From contig JAVBMW010000027.1 of NCBI GenBank assembly GCA_031551965.1, positions 1 to 64,000 on the forward strand: 64,000 nucleotides of DNA, in the 5' to 3' direction. Each line of letters begins with the position of its first letter. The stretch's first letter is position 1. This document shows, in pieces, positions 42,120 through 51,590 of the stretch. The position numbers were made by a program, and so were the translations under genes. This DNA is from CALVGQ01 sp031551965. Its GTDB lineage: Bacteria; Bacillota_I; Bacilli_A; Erysipelotrichales; Erysipelotrichaceae. Below the pieces are notes generated by a model, which made no database searches, had not been told where the DNA came from, and was given only the letters and a program-made list of their open reading frames with translations.

Positions 42120-43040
42120 ATGGCTGAGCAACAGACAAAAGCTATAACTATTAAAGAGTTAAGAAATAAATTCAATATAATTGGACTTGCAATTATTTTT
42201 TATTGCGCCTTGCAATTTTTGTTTAGCTATTTTAAGGTTGATATTCTTATGTTTTCATCTAGTCTTCTATCTGAATTCTCGGAACTTGCGATCAACACTG
42301 GATATTCGATCATAACACTGTTTTTATCATTGATTATTCCTTTTGTAGTAGTGAAATTTGTGTTGAAAATAGAAATGTCAGAAATAATGCATTTTGACTC
42401 GATCCAATGGTTTAGTCAAATTCAATATACATGTGTTAGTATTGCGATTTATATTTTTACAATGTTTTTAATTAATGTAGTACTATCACATTTTGCGCCT
42501 ACTTTTATATCTAGTTTCAAAATGAATGAAGCATTCTTTTCAAATGATGATATAATAAGAATCGCATATAGTTGCTATTTCATTCTATTCTTACCTTTTC
42601 TGATAGAGTTTGTATTTCGAGGGGTCATCTTAAAATGTTTTAGTAGATTTGGTGCGAAATTTGCACTTATTGCGAGTTCTTTTGTTTATATGTTGTTTAA
42701 TATTCAGTCTCAATATTTTTTGATTTATTTTATTCTAGGATTATTCTTTGCTTATATATCCTTAATTCATAGCAGTTTTATTTCTTCATATTTAGCCCAT
42801 GCAGGATTAAATATTCTGATCGTTGCTATGATTTATATTCCGAAAAATTATATTTGGTTAATGGGTTTAGCGTCAATTGTCATTTATGTATTAGCGGTCT
42901 TGACATTTTACAATATCCGATCAAAACAGTCTCGTTTAAATCAAACATTATCAATGAAAGATTGTCGATATATTATGTTTAGTTCTTGGATTCTTGTGAT
43001 TTCATTAGTGATTTTATCTTTATATAAGTTCTTTCTTTAG
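42120..43040 (+). CDS. CPBP-family membrane protein, partly degenerate
   Basis: A 306-residue membrane protein with about eight helices. The CPBP/Abi family pattern is present but incomplete: IEFVFRGVIL keeps one of the two glutamates and the arginine of EExxxR, the FxxxH motif appears as FVYMLFN without His, and HAGLN keeps the HxxxN motif. Full protease activity is therefore doubtful. AGGAGGG precedes the ATG. It may be cotranscribed with the glycosyltransferase pair. Family members process lipoproteins or prenylated peptides or protect against bacteriocins; none is shown here. Confidence 0.8.
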   Translation: MAEQQTKAITIKELRNKFNIIGLAIIFYCALQFLFSYFKVDILMFSSSLLSEFSELAINTGYSIITLFLSLIIPFVVVKFVLKIEMSEIMHFDSIQWFSQIQYTCVSIAIYIFTMFLINVVLSHFAPTFISSFKMNEAFFSNDDIIRIAYSCYFILFLPFLIEFVFRGVILKCFSRFGAKFALIASSFVYMLFNIQSQYFLIYFILGLFFAYISLIHSSFISSYLAHAGLNILIVAMIYIPKNYIWLMGLASIVIYVLAVLTFYNIRSKQSRLNQTLSMKDCRYIMFSSWILVISLVILSLYKFFL

Positions 43041-43048
43041 TTTTTTTT

Positions 43049-43136
43049 GAGAAGTTGGCCGAGCGGTTTAAGGCACCATCTTGGAAAGGTGGCGAAGTGA
43101 AAGCTTCCGTGGGTTCGAATCCCATGCTTCTCGCCA
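43049..43136 (+). tRNA. tRNA-Ser (GGA anticodon)
   Basis: A full cloverleaf with a long variable arm: acceptor GAGAAGT with GCTTCTC, anticodon stem CCATC/GGTGG and loop TTGGAAA giving anticodon GGA, TPsiC loop GGTTCGAATCC, discriminator G and encoded CCA. It reads UCC and UCU. Confidence 0.98.
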
Positions 43137-43145
43137 TAGTAATCT

Positions 43146-43170
43146 AATCCACTTTAAATGTGGATTTTTG
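43146..43170 (+). terminator. Terminator after tRNA-Ser
   Basis: Arms AATCCAC and GTGGATT around TTTAAAT, then TTT. Beyond it, up to 43343, lies very AT-rich DNA in which no riboswitch or clear promoter could be recognised. Confidence 0.85.
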
Positions 43171-43343
43171 TTTTTTAGAAGTAATATATCACAGTTATAT
43201 AGTTATATATTTGAAAAAAAATCAAAAAAATATATAAAAAAAACATAAATATTAACTTTTTCGGTTATATTTGTTTCATTTTTTTGGAAAATATGTTATT
43301 TTTATATTACAAAGTAATATTTTTTCAACATAGGGGGAGCCTA

Positions 43344-46300
43344 ATGAAATCAAAGCTCAATTATTTGATATTCTTTATAACCTTATCTACAGCTTTTATG
43401 CCAATTGCTGCTCAAGAGCTTAAACCAATTGGAAATGATCTGCTCTTTTTGTGTATTAGTGTAATTTTAATTATATTCTTATTTGTTTTATTCCAATTAT
43501 ATAAAAGAAATAATAAAATAAAGTCAATATTAAGTTCATTTAAAATAATAGATATTTATGAATGGAACCAAAAAACGGAAAAATTGAAAAGTTGGAGTAA
43601 CTATTCGATTTTCGAACAATATAACGTGGATCAGGATAATATAAAAATAATAGATCAAGATTTAATCCAGATAATTGAATCCGATTTTAAAAGTATAAAT
43701 GAAAAAAAATATCATTATTTAAAGAATGATATGTTTTTTGATTTACAAAATAAAGAAACATTGTATTTAAGAAGATTTACTCGAAAGTTTGATTCGAATC
43801 GATGTTTGATGATTTTAATTGATTTAACTTTAGAAAAATCTAAAGAACAAGAATTAGAAAGAATAGCGAATAAAGATTATTTGTCATCATTATTGACTAG
43901 AAGAGCGATTGATTCTGTTTTATTACAAAAAATAAATGAATCCAACTTAGTTGATCGTTATATTGTTTTATTTGATATTGATGATTTTAAATCAGTTAAT
44001 GATCGATATGGACATGATATAGGGGATCAAGTACTTGTGGCTTTAGCTAGAATACTACAAGACCATATAGGGGCAGAAAACACGGCTCGTTGGGGTGGAG
44101 AAGAATTTCTCGCTTATATAGAAGGTAATGATTTTGATTCTGTTTTGACAAAAATATCAAATATTTTAGACACATTTTGTAATGAAAGTTTTTTAGTAGG
44201 AACTAGAACATCATTTAAAACATCTGTTTCTTGTGGCATTGCAAAGTTTGATGTGAATAAGAATTATTATGAATGTATTTCAAATGCAGATAAAGCTTTA
44301 TATAAAGCAAAAATAAATGGTAAAAACAGAATTGAAGTTTATTCTGAAAGTGAAGAACTTGATTTTGAAAATTCAGATCGTGTTTTATATAGTTCATTTG
44401 AATATTCCAATGAATACACGCATTTAATGAGCGATTTAATAAATATTATATTTAGTACGGATAGTATTGAAACTGTCTTGTTTGAAACGATGAAAACCGT
44501 TTGTAAAAGAATGGGGATTGATCATGCGAGTTCTTATTTTTACGAACCCATAAGCAATGTAATGAAACAAGTGAAATATGATCCTAAAAATCGGGATAAT
44601 CATTCATATTCAATTGATAAGTTAAAAGAGTTAAATACATTAAAAGAAGGAAAAGTAAAATTCTTTACTAATAAAAATGAAGAAGTTAAAGATATTATGC
44701 CAACTGATTCAAAGTCGATGGTTTTTATTCCTATTCTTCAACTTGGTGAATTAAGTGGAGCTATTATTTTTGATTATGCCAATCAAATACCTGATTGGAC
44801 TGCAGATAAAAGCAAAGTATTTAATGATTTGTCACACATATTCAATACTTTTTTAGGACGTTATAAAGTAAGTACTCTATTGACGTCTGCTGAAAATGCA
44901 ATGAGCGATATTTTAGATGGCATTAGCGGAAGCGTTTATGTTGTTGAGGTAAATACATTTAAACTCCTGTATGCAAATAAATTTATTCGTGAGATGTATG
45001 CTGAACAATTAAAGAGTCTGGAGATAAATAAAACAACTTGTTGGAAATTATTGAGACCGGATATTGGAAAACCTTGTGAGTTTTGTAATATCTGGAAGAT
45101 GATCGAAGATGGAAAAGTTGTGCAAAATTCGGCAAATCAAGAAATCTTCAATAGTTTAAAAGAATCTTACTACGATGTTACGACTACTGCAATTAAATGG
45201 AAAGATAAAGATGCTGTCGTGGTTGTATCAAGAAATATCACAAATGAAAAGAACTTAATGAATGCTCAAAAAGAGCTTACTGAACAATTTAGGATTCAAA
45301 ACAAGCAATATGAGTTTATTTTAGAGAACGCTAAATGTTGTTCATGGACAGCATATTTAGGTGATCCTTTAAAATTAGTAATGGGAAATATTGCGGATGC
45401 ATTTTATGGGGTAGAAGGAATTTCAAATCAAGTCATTTATGATTATACACTTCTTGGACTTAATAAAGATGAAATCAAAGGGCTACGCAAAGCTAGATTA
45501 GATTATATTGATGGAAAAACTAGTGTTTTTGAGTTTGAACATTCTTTTAAAATTAATGGTGAAATTCGCTATGTAAAATCAATGGGAAAATGTTTTCATG
45601 ATGATTTGACTACAATATATGGAATCACGATCGATGTTACAGAAATGAAAGAAAGCTTACTTTATCAAGCTGAATTATTGAAACAATTGACTCAACAAAA
45701 CGAGAGAATTGATTTAGCTTTACTTGCAAGTAAAAATATATTCTGGGAAAAGAAATTTAATACAAAATATGTGAATATTCAAGGAAGTGCAGATCAATTA
45801 TTTGGCTATCCTCAAGGGTATTTCAACAATCATTTAAGCATGCTTGAAGAAATTGTGTTAGAACCTTATCGATCTAATTATGATAAAGCTAATGAAGATT
45901 ATATACTTGGTAAAACTGATCTATATTCTTGCGAATTCCCTGTTCGTACTTATAATGGAGACATTAAGTGGTTTAAATCAATAGGGAGAAAACCATACCC
46001 TGAAAGTGAGTATACAGTCGGAATGATGACTGATATTACGGATATAAAACTAGCAGAACAAAAACTATCGGATTTAGCTTTCCGTGATTCTTTAACTAAT
46101 GTTTATAATATTCGCTATTTAACTAATATTAACGATCATGATGAAAATATAATGAATTACGGTGCAGTAATGATGGACGTCAAAAGTTTTAAACAAATCA
46201 ATGATATTTATGGACATCAAATTGCTGACATGACACTACAAAAAATTGTTGAAGTACTTAAAGAGTTTTGTAGTGATCAACCGATAGTTAGAATTAATGC

Positions 46301-47336
46301 GGATCGATTTATGGTGATTTTTAAAAATTGTGAAATCAATGATTTAGTAGATTATTCAGAAAAATTACTTCATCAATTTGAATCTCCATTTTATTTAACA
46401 GATCGCATAATCAGAATAAATGTGAAAATAGGGATCGCTACTACAGAAAAAACAGATTTGTTTCAACTAGTTGACTTGGCGGAAATTGCTCTGATTGAAG
46501 CTAAAAAAGATGATGAAAAAGATATTTGCATTTTAACAGCTCAAATATTAGCGAAATCAGAAAGTAGAACTTTAGTTGAGTCACAATTACGTAAAGCAAT
46601 CGATAATAATGAATTTGAAGTTTATTATCAACCAAAAATTTCAGCTAAAGATGAAAGTATAGTAGGAGCTGAAGCGCTTCTTCGCTGGATACATCCCGAA
46701 AAGGGAATCATTATGCCACTAGAATATATTCCAATAGCTGAACAAAACGGATTGATTATCAACATTGGAGAGTTTGTGATTGAAGAAACGATTCGTGAAG
46801 CAAGTAATTGGTATAAACAAGGATATGAGATCACAATTTCTATCAATTTATCAATTGTACAATTCAGCAGTATTGGACTTGTGAAAAGAATTTTAAGTAC
46901 ACTTGAAAAATATGAATATCCTGCAAATCGCTTATCAATTGAAATTACTGAAACAGTAATGGCAAAAGATTTTGAGTATATTAGTAAAGAACTTATTAAA
47001 CTTAAAGAGAAAGGCATTCAAGTTGAATTGGATGACTTTGGAAGTGGATATTCTGCAATGAGTTATTTAGCGAAAATGCCGATCGATTGCATTAAAATTG
47101 ATAAAGGCTACATTGATCATATTGTCGACAATGAAAAAGACCGCGTTATTTTGCAAACGTTAATTATGATGGCAAAAAAATTAGGTTATTCAACGCTAGC
47201 TGAAGGAGTTGAAACTCTAGATCAACTTAGGCTTTTACAAGATTATGGCTGCGATATAATTCAAGGTTATTATTACAGTAAACCTTTAAAACTAGAAACA
47301 TTTAAGGAATATTTGAAAGAAAAATATAAATATTAA
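43344..47336 (+). CDS. GGDEF-GAF-PAS-GGDEF-EAL cyclic di-GMP signalling protein
   Basis: A 1330-residue membrane sensor. It has two N-terminal hydrophobic helices (about 6-22 and 32-52), a GGDEF domain with intact WGGEEF (about 248-253), a GAF domain (about 350-510), three PAS-like domains (about 520-900), a degenerate GGDEF domain (NADRF instead of GGDEF, about 985) and a C-terminal EAL domain with GAEALLRW (about 1109), NLS, ITETVMA, DDFGSGYS and EGVETL intact. One active cyclase and one active phosphodiesterase are therefore expected. The ATG at 43344 follows AGGGGGAG. Genes for c-di-GMP effectors are not visible here. Confidence 0.93.
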   Translation: MKSKLNYLIFFITLSTAFMPIAAQELKPIGNDLLFLCISVILIIFLFVLFQLYKRNNKIKSILSSFKIIDIYEWNQKTEKLKSWSNYSIFEQYNVDQDNIKIIDQDLIQIIESDFKSINEKKYHYLKNDMFFDLQNKETLYLRRFTRKFDSNRCLMILIDLTLEKSKEQELERIANKDYLSSLLTRRAIDSVLLQKINESNLVDRYIVLFDIDDFKSVNDRYGHDIGDQVLVALARILQDHIGAENTARWGGEEFLAYIEGNDFDSVLTKISNILDTFCNESFLVGTRTSFKTSVSCGIAKFDVNKNYYECISNADKALYKAKINGKNRIEVYSESEELDFENSDRVLYSSFEYSNEYTHLMSDLINIIFSTDSIETVLFETMKTVCKRMGIDHASSYFYEPISNVMKQVKYDPKNRDNHSYSIDKLKELNTLKEGKVKFFTNKNEEVKDIMPTDSKSMVFIPILQLGELSGAIIFDYANQIPDWTADKSKVFNDLSHIFNTFLGRYKVSTLLTSAENAMSDILDGISGSVYVVEVNTFKLLYANKFIREMYAEQLKSLEINKTTCWKLLRPDIGKPCEFCNIWKMIEDGKVVQNSANQEIFNSLKESYYDVTTTAIKWKDKDAVVVVSRNITNEKNLMNAQKELTEQFRIQNKQYEFILENAKCCSWTAYLGDPLKLVMGNIADAFYGVEGISNQVIYDYTLLGLNKDEIKGLRKARLDYIDGKTSVFEFEHSFKINGEIRYVKSMGKCFHDDLTTIYGITIDVTEMKESLLYQAELLKQLTQQNERIDLALLASKNIFWEKKFNTKYVNIQGSADQLFGYPQGYFNNHLSMLEEIVLEPYRSNYDKANEDYILGKTDLYSCEFPVRTYNGDIKWFKSIGRKPYPESEYTVGMMTDITDIKLAEQKLSDLAFRDSLTNVYNIRYLTNINDHDENIMNYGAVMMDVKSFKQINDIYGHQIADMTLQKIVEVLKEFCSDQPIVRINADRFMVIFKNCEINDLVDYSEKLLHQFESPFYLTDRIIRINVKIGIATTEKTDLFQLVDLAEIALIEAKKDDEKDICILTAQILAKSESRTLVESQLRKAIDNNEFEVYYQPKISAKDESIVGAEALLRWIHPEKGIIMPLEYIPIAEQNGLIINIGEFVIEETIREASNWYKQGYEITISINLSIVQFSSIGLVKRILSTLEKYEYPANRLSIEITETVMAKDFEYISKELIKLKEKGIQVELDDFGSGYSAMSYLAKMPIDCIKIDKGYIDHIVDNEKDRVILQTLIMMAKKLGYSTLAEGVETLDQLRLLQDYGCDIIQGYYYSKPLKLETFKEYLKEKYKY

Positions 47337-47338
47337 AT

Positions 47339-47366
47339 AAATGTACTCTTCGGAGTGCATTTATCT
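47339..47366 (+). terminator. Hairpin after the GGDEF-EAL gene
   Basis: Arms AAATGTACTC and GAGTGCATTT with a UUCG loop; the downstream T tract is short. Confidence 0.65.
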
Positions 47367-47426
47367 TATATAATTAAACAAACTAATTTAGTATAATAAA
47401 ATAGAAAACATAAGGAGAATTAAGTT

Positions 47427-48458
47427 ATGGAATTGAATATGGAATATGTACTTGATTTTGCAGAGAAATTATTGAAAATAGAAAGTCCTACAGGATTTAC
47501 ACATTTTGCAACACAGTTTTTAAAAGAAGAAGCAATAAGATTAGGCTATGAAGTAGCTGAAAATGAAAAAGGAAATTTATATATCGCAGTAGAAGGAAAA
47601 GAAAACAACCGTGCTTTAGGTTTTAGTGCACATACAGATACTTTGGGATTAATGGTGCGTTCTATTAAATCAAACGGAACACTGGCAGTAACTCGTTTAG
47701 GTGGACCGATTATGGCAACATTGGATGGTGAATACTGCACAGTCATTACTCGTGACAATCAACGATATACAGGGACAATTCTTTCAACTTCTCCTGCAGT
47801 TCACGTATTTAAGGATGCCTCAACAATTGAAAGAAATGAAGAAACGATGGAAGTTCGTTTAGATGAAATAGTAAAAAATAAAGAAGATGTTGAAAAATTG
47901 GGTATTAGAAATGGTGATATCGTTGCGATCGATCCTAAGACGGTGATCACACCATCAGGATTTATCAAAAGTCGTTTTTTGGATGACAAACTATCAGTAG
48001 CGATTCTTTTTGGAATATTAAAAGGATTAAAAGAAAATCAAGTGATTCCAAATACAAAAACATATTTCTTGATTTCTACATATGAAGAAGTAGGACATGG
48101 AAGTAGTTGGATCCCAGAGGATATTACTGAGTTGATTTCAGTAGATATGGGATGCATTGGACTCGACCTAGCGTGTACAGAGTATGATGTATCCATATGT
48201 GCAAAAGATTCTGGAGGTCCTTATGATTATATGATTACTTCTAAATTAATTGATCTTGCGAAGAAACATGGTTTGACATACGCAGTAGATATTTACCCTT
48301 ATTATGGATCAGATACAGGGGCTGCTCTTCGCGGTGGCAACAATATCAAAGGTGGTTTAATTGGACCAGGTGTTGCGGCAAGTCACGGCATGGAAAGAAG
48401 CCATTCAAAAGCAGTTGAAAGTACGCTACGTTTAATTAACGCTTATATCACTGAATAA
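47427..48458 (+). CDS. M42 family metallopeptidase (glutamyl aminopeptidase-like)
   Basis: A 343-residue cytosolic aminopeptidase of family M42, which forms large dodecameric shells. The metal and active-site segments are GFSAHTDTLGLMV (His-x-Asp), SRFLDDKLSVAIL (Asp), STYEEVGHG (catalytic Glu-Glu) and SVDMGCIG with the later SHGMERSH. GGAGA stands before the ATG. It probably removes N-terminal residues from peptides. The small gene after it starts inside its stop codon. Confidence 0.94.
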   Translation: MELNMEYVLDFAEKLLKIESPTGFTHFATQFLKEEAIRLGYEVAENEKGNLYIAVEGKENNRALGFSAHTDTLGLMVRSIKSNGTLAVTRLGGPIMATLDGEYCTVITRDNQRYTGTILSTSPAVHVFKDASTIERNEETMEVRLDEIVKNKEDVEKLGIRNGDIVAIDPKTVITPSGFIKSRFLDDKLSVAILFGILKGLKENQVIPNTKTYFLISTYEEVGHGSSWIPEDITELISVDMGCIGLDLACTEYDVSICAKDSGGPYDYMITSKLIDLAKKHGLTYAVDIYPYYGSDTGAALRGGNNIKGGLIGPGVAASHGMERSHSKAVESTLRLINAYITE

Positions 48459-48721
48459 TGGATAAGATCGAGACATTTAAAGAAGTTGTTCAATTGTTGA
48501 ATGACAAGGAAATAGTATTTACATTAAACAATAATTCTGTAACTTATTTTCGTATAGTAAAAGACAAAATTCAAGTAAACGCAACGAATGTTTCTTATAA
48601 AATATCACTAGATGATTTAGAAAATCTTTTCTTTAAAGAAAACTTTTACTTGTATGATTTGACTGAAGAAATAGTATCTCAAGAAAAAGATGATGAATAC
48701 TACAGTTGGAAACGTAAATAA
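48458..48721 (+). CDS. Hypothetical small protein
   Basis: An 87-residue acidic protein of unknown family. It has no signal peptide; predicted beta strands (IVFTLNNNSVTYFRIVKDKI) are followed by helices ending in a charged tail. It is translationally coupled to the M42 peptidase (ATG shares bases with TAA). A terminator follows directly. Confidence 0.7.
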   Translation: MDKIETFKEVVQLLNDKEIVFTLNNNSVTYFRIVKDKIQVNATNVSYKISLDDLENLFFKENFYLYDLTEEIVSQEKDDEYYSWKRK

Positions 48722-48743
48722 CCATAGAAATATGGTTTTTTTT
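48720..48743 (+). terminator. Terminator after the M42 operon
   Basis: Arms AACCATA and TATGGTT around GAAA, then a T-run. It begins in the stop codon. Confidence 0.85.
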
Positions 48744-48785
48744 CTATTAGGAAGTTATAATAAATGTAGAAATAGGGTGATTAAA

Positions 48786-49388
48786 GTGTATTTTGAATAT
48801 AATCAGTTCCAATTGGATGAATTAAGAAATAAAGATCCAAAATTAAAAGAAGTAATTGATGAAATGGGATTTATTCAACGAGAAGTGATTCCCGATTTAT
48901 TCGTCGCTTTGATCAATTCAATTGTCGGTCAACAAATTGCCGCAAAAGCTGCAGATACTGTCTGGAAAAGGATGTTAGATAAATTTAAGGATATTACCCC
49001 GGAAATATTGAATGAAGCAAAACTAGAAGAAATTCAAGCTTGCGGAATGAGTTTTCGAAAAGCGCAGTATATTAAAAATGCAGCATCAAAAGTTTACAAC
49101 AATGAGCTCGATTTAACGGCATTAAATGATTTAAGCGATAAAGAAGTGATCCAAACTTTGATTCAATTTGATGGAATTGGTGAATGGACTGCAGAGATGT
49201 TGATGATTTTTTCAATGAACCGTTATAATATCTTGAGTTATAAAGATCTCGCAATTCAAAGAGGTTTGATGAATCTTTATCATCATCGTAAAATCACTAA
49301 AAAATTATTTGCGAAATATCAAAGACGTTTTGATCCTTATAATAGTATTGCGAGTTTGTATTTGTGGCAGTTATCACACAAAGATTAG
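48786..49388 (+). CDS. DNA-3-methyladenine glycosylase II (AlkA-like)
   Basis: A 201-residue base-excision glycosylase of the HhH-GPD superfamily, removing alkylated purines. Family segments are LINSIVGQQIAAKAADTVW, the hairpin FDGIGEWTAEMLMIF and the catalytic aspartate in SYKDLAIQRG. It lacks the N-terminal domain of E. coli AlkA, as in other short Firmicute members. The start is GTG at 48786, five bases after AGGGTGA; upstream ATGs lie before or within the terminator. Its stop is followed 12 bases later by ogt, giving an alkylation-repair pair. Confidence 0.9.
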   Translation: MYFEYNQFQLDELRNKDPKLKEVIDEMGFIQREVIPDLFVALINSIVGQQIAAKAADTVWKRMLDKFKDITPEILNEAKLEEIQACGMSFRKAQYIKNAASKVYNNELDLTALNDLSDKEVIQTLIQFDGIGEWTAEMLMIFSMNRYNILSYKDLAIQRGLMNLYHHRKITKKLFAKYQRRFDPYNSIASLYLWQLSHKD

Positions 49389-49400
49389 GAGGAAGACAAA

Positions 49401-49871
49401 ATGAAAAATGCGATTCTTGTAGAAACTAAAATTGGTGATTTTGCGATTGCTGAAGAAAACGGTAAAATCACAAATGTGTATCTTGATGGATTAATTCCGA
49501 TTGATCAGTGCCGACTTAAATCGACTGCAATATTAAAAGAAGCAAAGAAACAATTGATCGAATATGTGGATCAAAAACGTACATTTTTTGATTTGCCTTA
49601 TCATTTGGAAGGCACTGAATTTGAGAAAAAAGTCTGGATGCAACTCTGTGAAATTCCTTATGGTAAAGTGAAGAGTTATCAGGAAGTTGCTACTGAAATT
49701 GGTAATCCAAAAGCGACAAGAGCGGTAGGAAGGGCTAATGGATTAAATCCTATACCGATTTTTATACCTTGCCATCGTGTTATTGGCAAAAATGGAAAAT
49801 TAGTTGGATTCGCAGGAGGATTAACACTTAAAGAAACGTTATTGCAACTTGAATACAAGAAAAAAATATAA
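49401..49871 (+). CDS. ogt: Methylated-DNA-protein cysteine methyltransferase
   Basis: A 156-residue suicide enzyme that moves methyl groups from O6-methylguanine to its own cysteine. The active site PCHRV is present with Cys124, and FEKKVWMQLCEIPYGKVKSY and RAVGRANGLNPIPIFI are conserved. GGAGGAAG precedes the ATG. It is cotranscribed with the AlkA-like glycosylase and closed by a terminator. It is of the Ogt type, without the Ada regulatory domain. Confidence 0.96.
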   Translation: MKNAILVETKIGDFAIAEENGKITNVYLDGLIPIDQCRLKSTAILKEAKKQLIEYVDQKRTFFDLPYHLEGTEFEKKVWMQLCEIPYGKVKSYQEVATEIGNPKATRAVGRANGLNPIPIFIPCHRVIGKNGKLVGFAGGLTLKETLLQLEYKKKI

Positions 49872-49881
49872 TTTAGAAATC

Positions 49882-49904
49882 GTGCTTATTTAAAGCACTT
49901 TTTT
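49882..49904 (+). terminator. Terminator of the alkA-ogt pair
   Basis: Arms GTGCTT and AAGCAC around ATTTA, then six T. Confidence 0.85.
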
Positions 49905-50014
49905 CTATTTAAAGAAATATTAAAGTATTTCTTAAGTTATTGAATGTTGTGATATTTGTATATTAAGATGCAATGTTTTTTGTTATAATATGAAAAGAAA
50001 ATAGGGAGTATTCC

Positions 50015-50551
50015 ATGATCAAAACTTTATTTAAACCAAAAACTTATATTCGAAGTGTCTATGAATTAAATTTAGAGGCATTAGTGAAAGATGGATATAA
50101 GCTGCTTCTTTGTGATATCGATAATACTTTAGTCGGTTTTAAGGAACAAGTTCCACCTACAAGGGCTATGGAATTTTTTATGAGTTGCCATAAATTAGGT
50201 ATCAAATTAATTTTGGTATCAAATAATAATGAAAAAAGAGTTGTACCCTTTGCGGATGCAGCAGGTGTAGAATGCACCTTCTTTTCATTGAAACCATTAA
50301 AGGGAACTTACAAAAAAATACTTAAAGAAACAGGGTATAACGCAAAGGAAACTGCTTGTGTAGGAGATCAGATTATTACTGACGTACTTGGCGGTAATAG
50401 AATGAATATCCATACTATATTCTGTGATCGGATCGTTGATTCGGATAGTATCCAAACTAAAATAAACCGTACTGTTGAAAGTGTCATTTTAAAAATATTA
50501 ACTGCTCAAAATGAGTTTAAACAAGGAGAATATTATGGTTACAAAATGTAA
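50015..50551 (+). CDS. yqeG: YqeG family HAD IIIA-type phosphatase
   Basis: A 178-residue HAD-superfamily phosphatase. Motif I is DIDNT (34-38); LVSNNNEKRV carries motif II, KPLKGTYKK the lysine and VGDQIITDVLGG motif IV. It resembles the mitochondrial phosphatidylglycerophosphate phosphatase PTPMT-independent type (Gep4), so PGP phosphatase is a possible activity. It begins the conserved yqeGH-yhbY-nadD-yqeK-rsfS-yqeM cluster of Firmicutes. An extended -10 TGTTATAAT ends at 49989. Confidence 0.93.
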   Translation: MIKTLFKPKTYIRSVYELNLEALVKDGYKLLLCDIDNTLVGFKEQVPPTRAMEFFMSCHKLGIKLILVSNNNEKRVVPFADAAGVECTFFSLKPLKGTYKKILKETGYNAKETACVGDQIITDVLGGNRMNIHTIFCDRIVDSDSIQTKINRTVESVILKILTAQNEFKQGEYYGYKM

Positions 50552-51590
50552 GGGATGTGGAATAATTATTCAAAATAATGATCCCAATACTTTAGGTTAT
50601 AGTCCTAAGATCGATTCTAAATATTGTCAACGTTGTTTTCGATTAACTCATTATGATGATTTAATGATTTCAATGAAAAAAGATATGGATGAAGATACAG
50701 TTATGAAAGAAATGAGACAACATGATGGTTTGATTGTTTGGGTCATGGATTGTTTCGATTTGGAAGCGGGATTACTTCAAGGAATGAACCGTCATTTTAT
50801 AGGACGCGATATTTTGGTTGTTGCAACTAAAATCGATTTATTACCTAAAACAGTAGGGAAAGAGAAATTAGAAAAATTTATTTTGTCTCGTTTTAAAGAA
50901 GCTAATTTTAAAGTAAAAGGTTTGTGTTTTGTTGCAAAAGACAACAAAGCAGATTTAGAAGATTGTATGCGTCTAATCGATTTAATGAGAGAAGACAAAG
51001 CAGTTTTGTTTATGGGTAAAGCAAATGCAGGAAAAAGCACTTTACTTAATGGACTTTTGAATCAAAATGAATTAACGGTAACGCGATATCCAGGAACTAC
51101 TTTGGAATTTAATCCGATTCAAGTGAATGATACAACGTATTATGATACTCCAGGGTTAGTCAATCAATATAGTTTACTAATGAAAGTGAAAGATGAAGAC
51201 CTTAAGTATGTAATTCCTGATAAAACAGTAAAACCACAAATATTTCAACTGTGGGAGAATCAAAGTTATGCGATTGGTGGTTTGTGCAGAATCGATATAG
51301 AAACTAATCAGGAAACTTCCGCAGTATTTTATATCAGTAATCGATTGGAAGTTCATCGAGGAAAAATCGATAAAGCAGACGACTTATGGTTGAAACATCA
51401 GGGTGAAATATTAATTCCGAGTGTTGAAGAAACATTTAGTGAATTTAAAAGAGTATGTTTTAATCAGATAGATAAAAAAAGTGATGTAGTCATCCATGGA
51501 CTTGGTTGGCTGATGATCAACAAAGCATCAAAAGTAACCGTATATGTACCAAGTAATGTCGAAGTGACGCTTAGAAAGGCGATGATTTAA
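50535..51590 (+). CDS. yqeH: Ribosome biogenesis GTPase YqeH
   Basis: YqeH is a circularly permuted GTPase required for 30S assembly. The N-terminal zinc finger has Cys5 and Cys8 (TKCKGCG) and the later YCQRCF pair. The permuted GTPase order follows: ATKIDLLPK (G4), then GKANAGKSTLLN (G1), GTTLEF (G2) and DTPGLVN (G3). The ATG at 50535, 17 bases inside yqeG and behind AAGGAG, gives a 351-residue protein starting at the zinc finger; an ATG at 50511 is less likely. Confidence 0.96.
   Translation: MVTKCKGCGIIIQNNDPNTLGYSPKIDSKYCQRCFRLTHYDDLMISMKKDMDEDTVMKEMRQHDGLIVWVMDCFDLEAGLLQGMNRHFIGRDILVVATKIDLLPKTVGKEKLEKFILSRFKEANFKVKGLCFVAKDNKADLEDCMRLIDLMREDKAVLFMGKANAGKSTLLNGLLNQNELTVTRYPGTTLEFNPIQVNDTTYYDTPGLVNQYSLLMKVKDEDLKYVIPDKTVKPQIFQLWENQSYAIGGLCRIDIETNQETSAVFYISNRLEVHRGKIDKADDLWLKHQGEILIPSVEETFSEFKRVCFNQIDKKSDVVIHGLGWLMINKASKVTVYVPSNVEVTLRKAMI

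Noticed and set aside
43171..43343. c-di-GMP riboswitch before the GGDEF-EAL gene
   Set aside because: The region is almost all A and T and lacks the conserved GEMM elements.
46628..47017. 129-codon minus-strand ORF inside the EAL domain
   Set aside because: Antisense to intact EAL motifs; composition and lack of a start signal mark it as chance.
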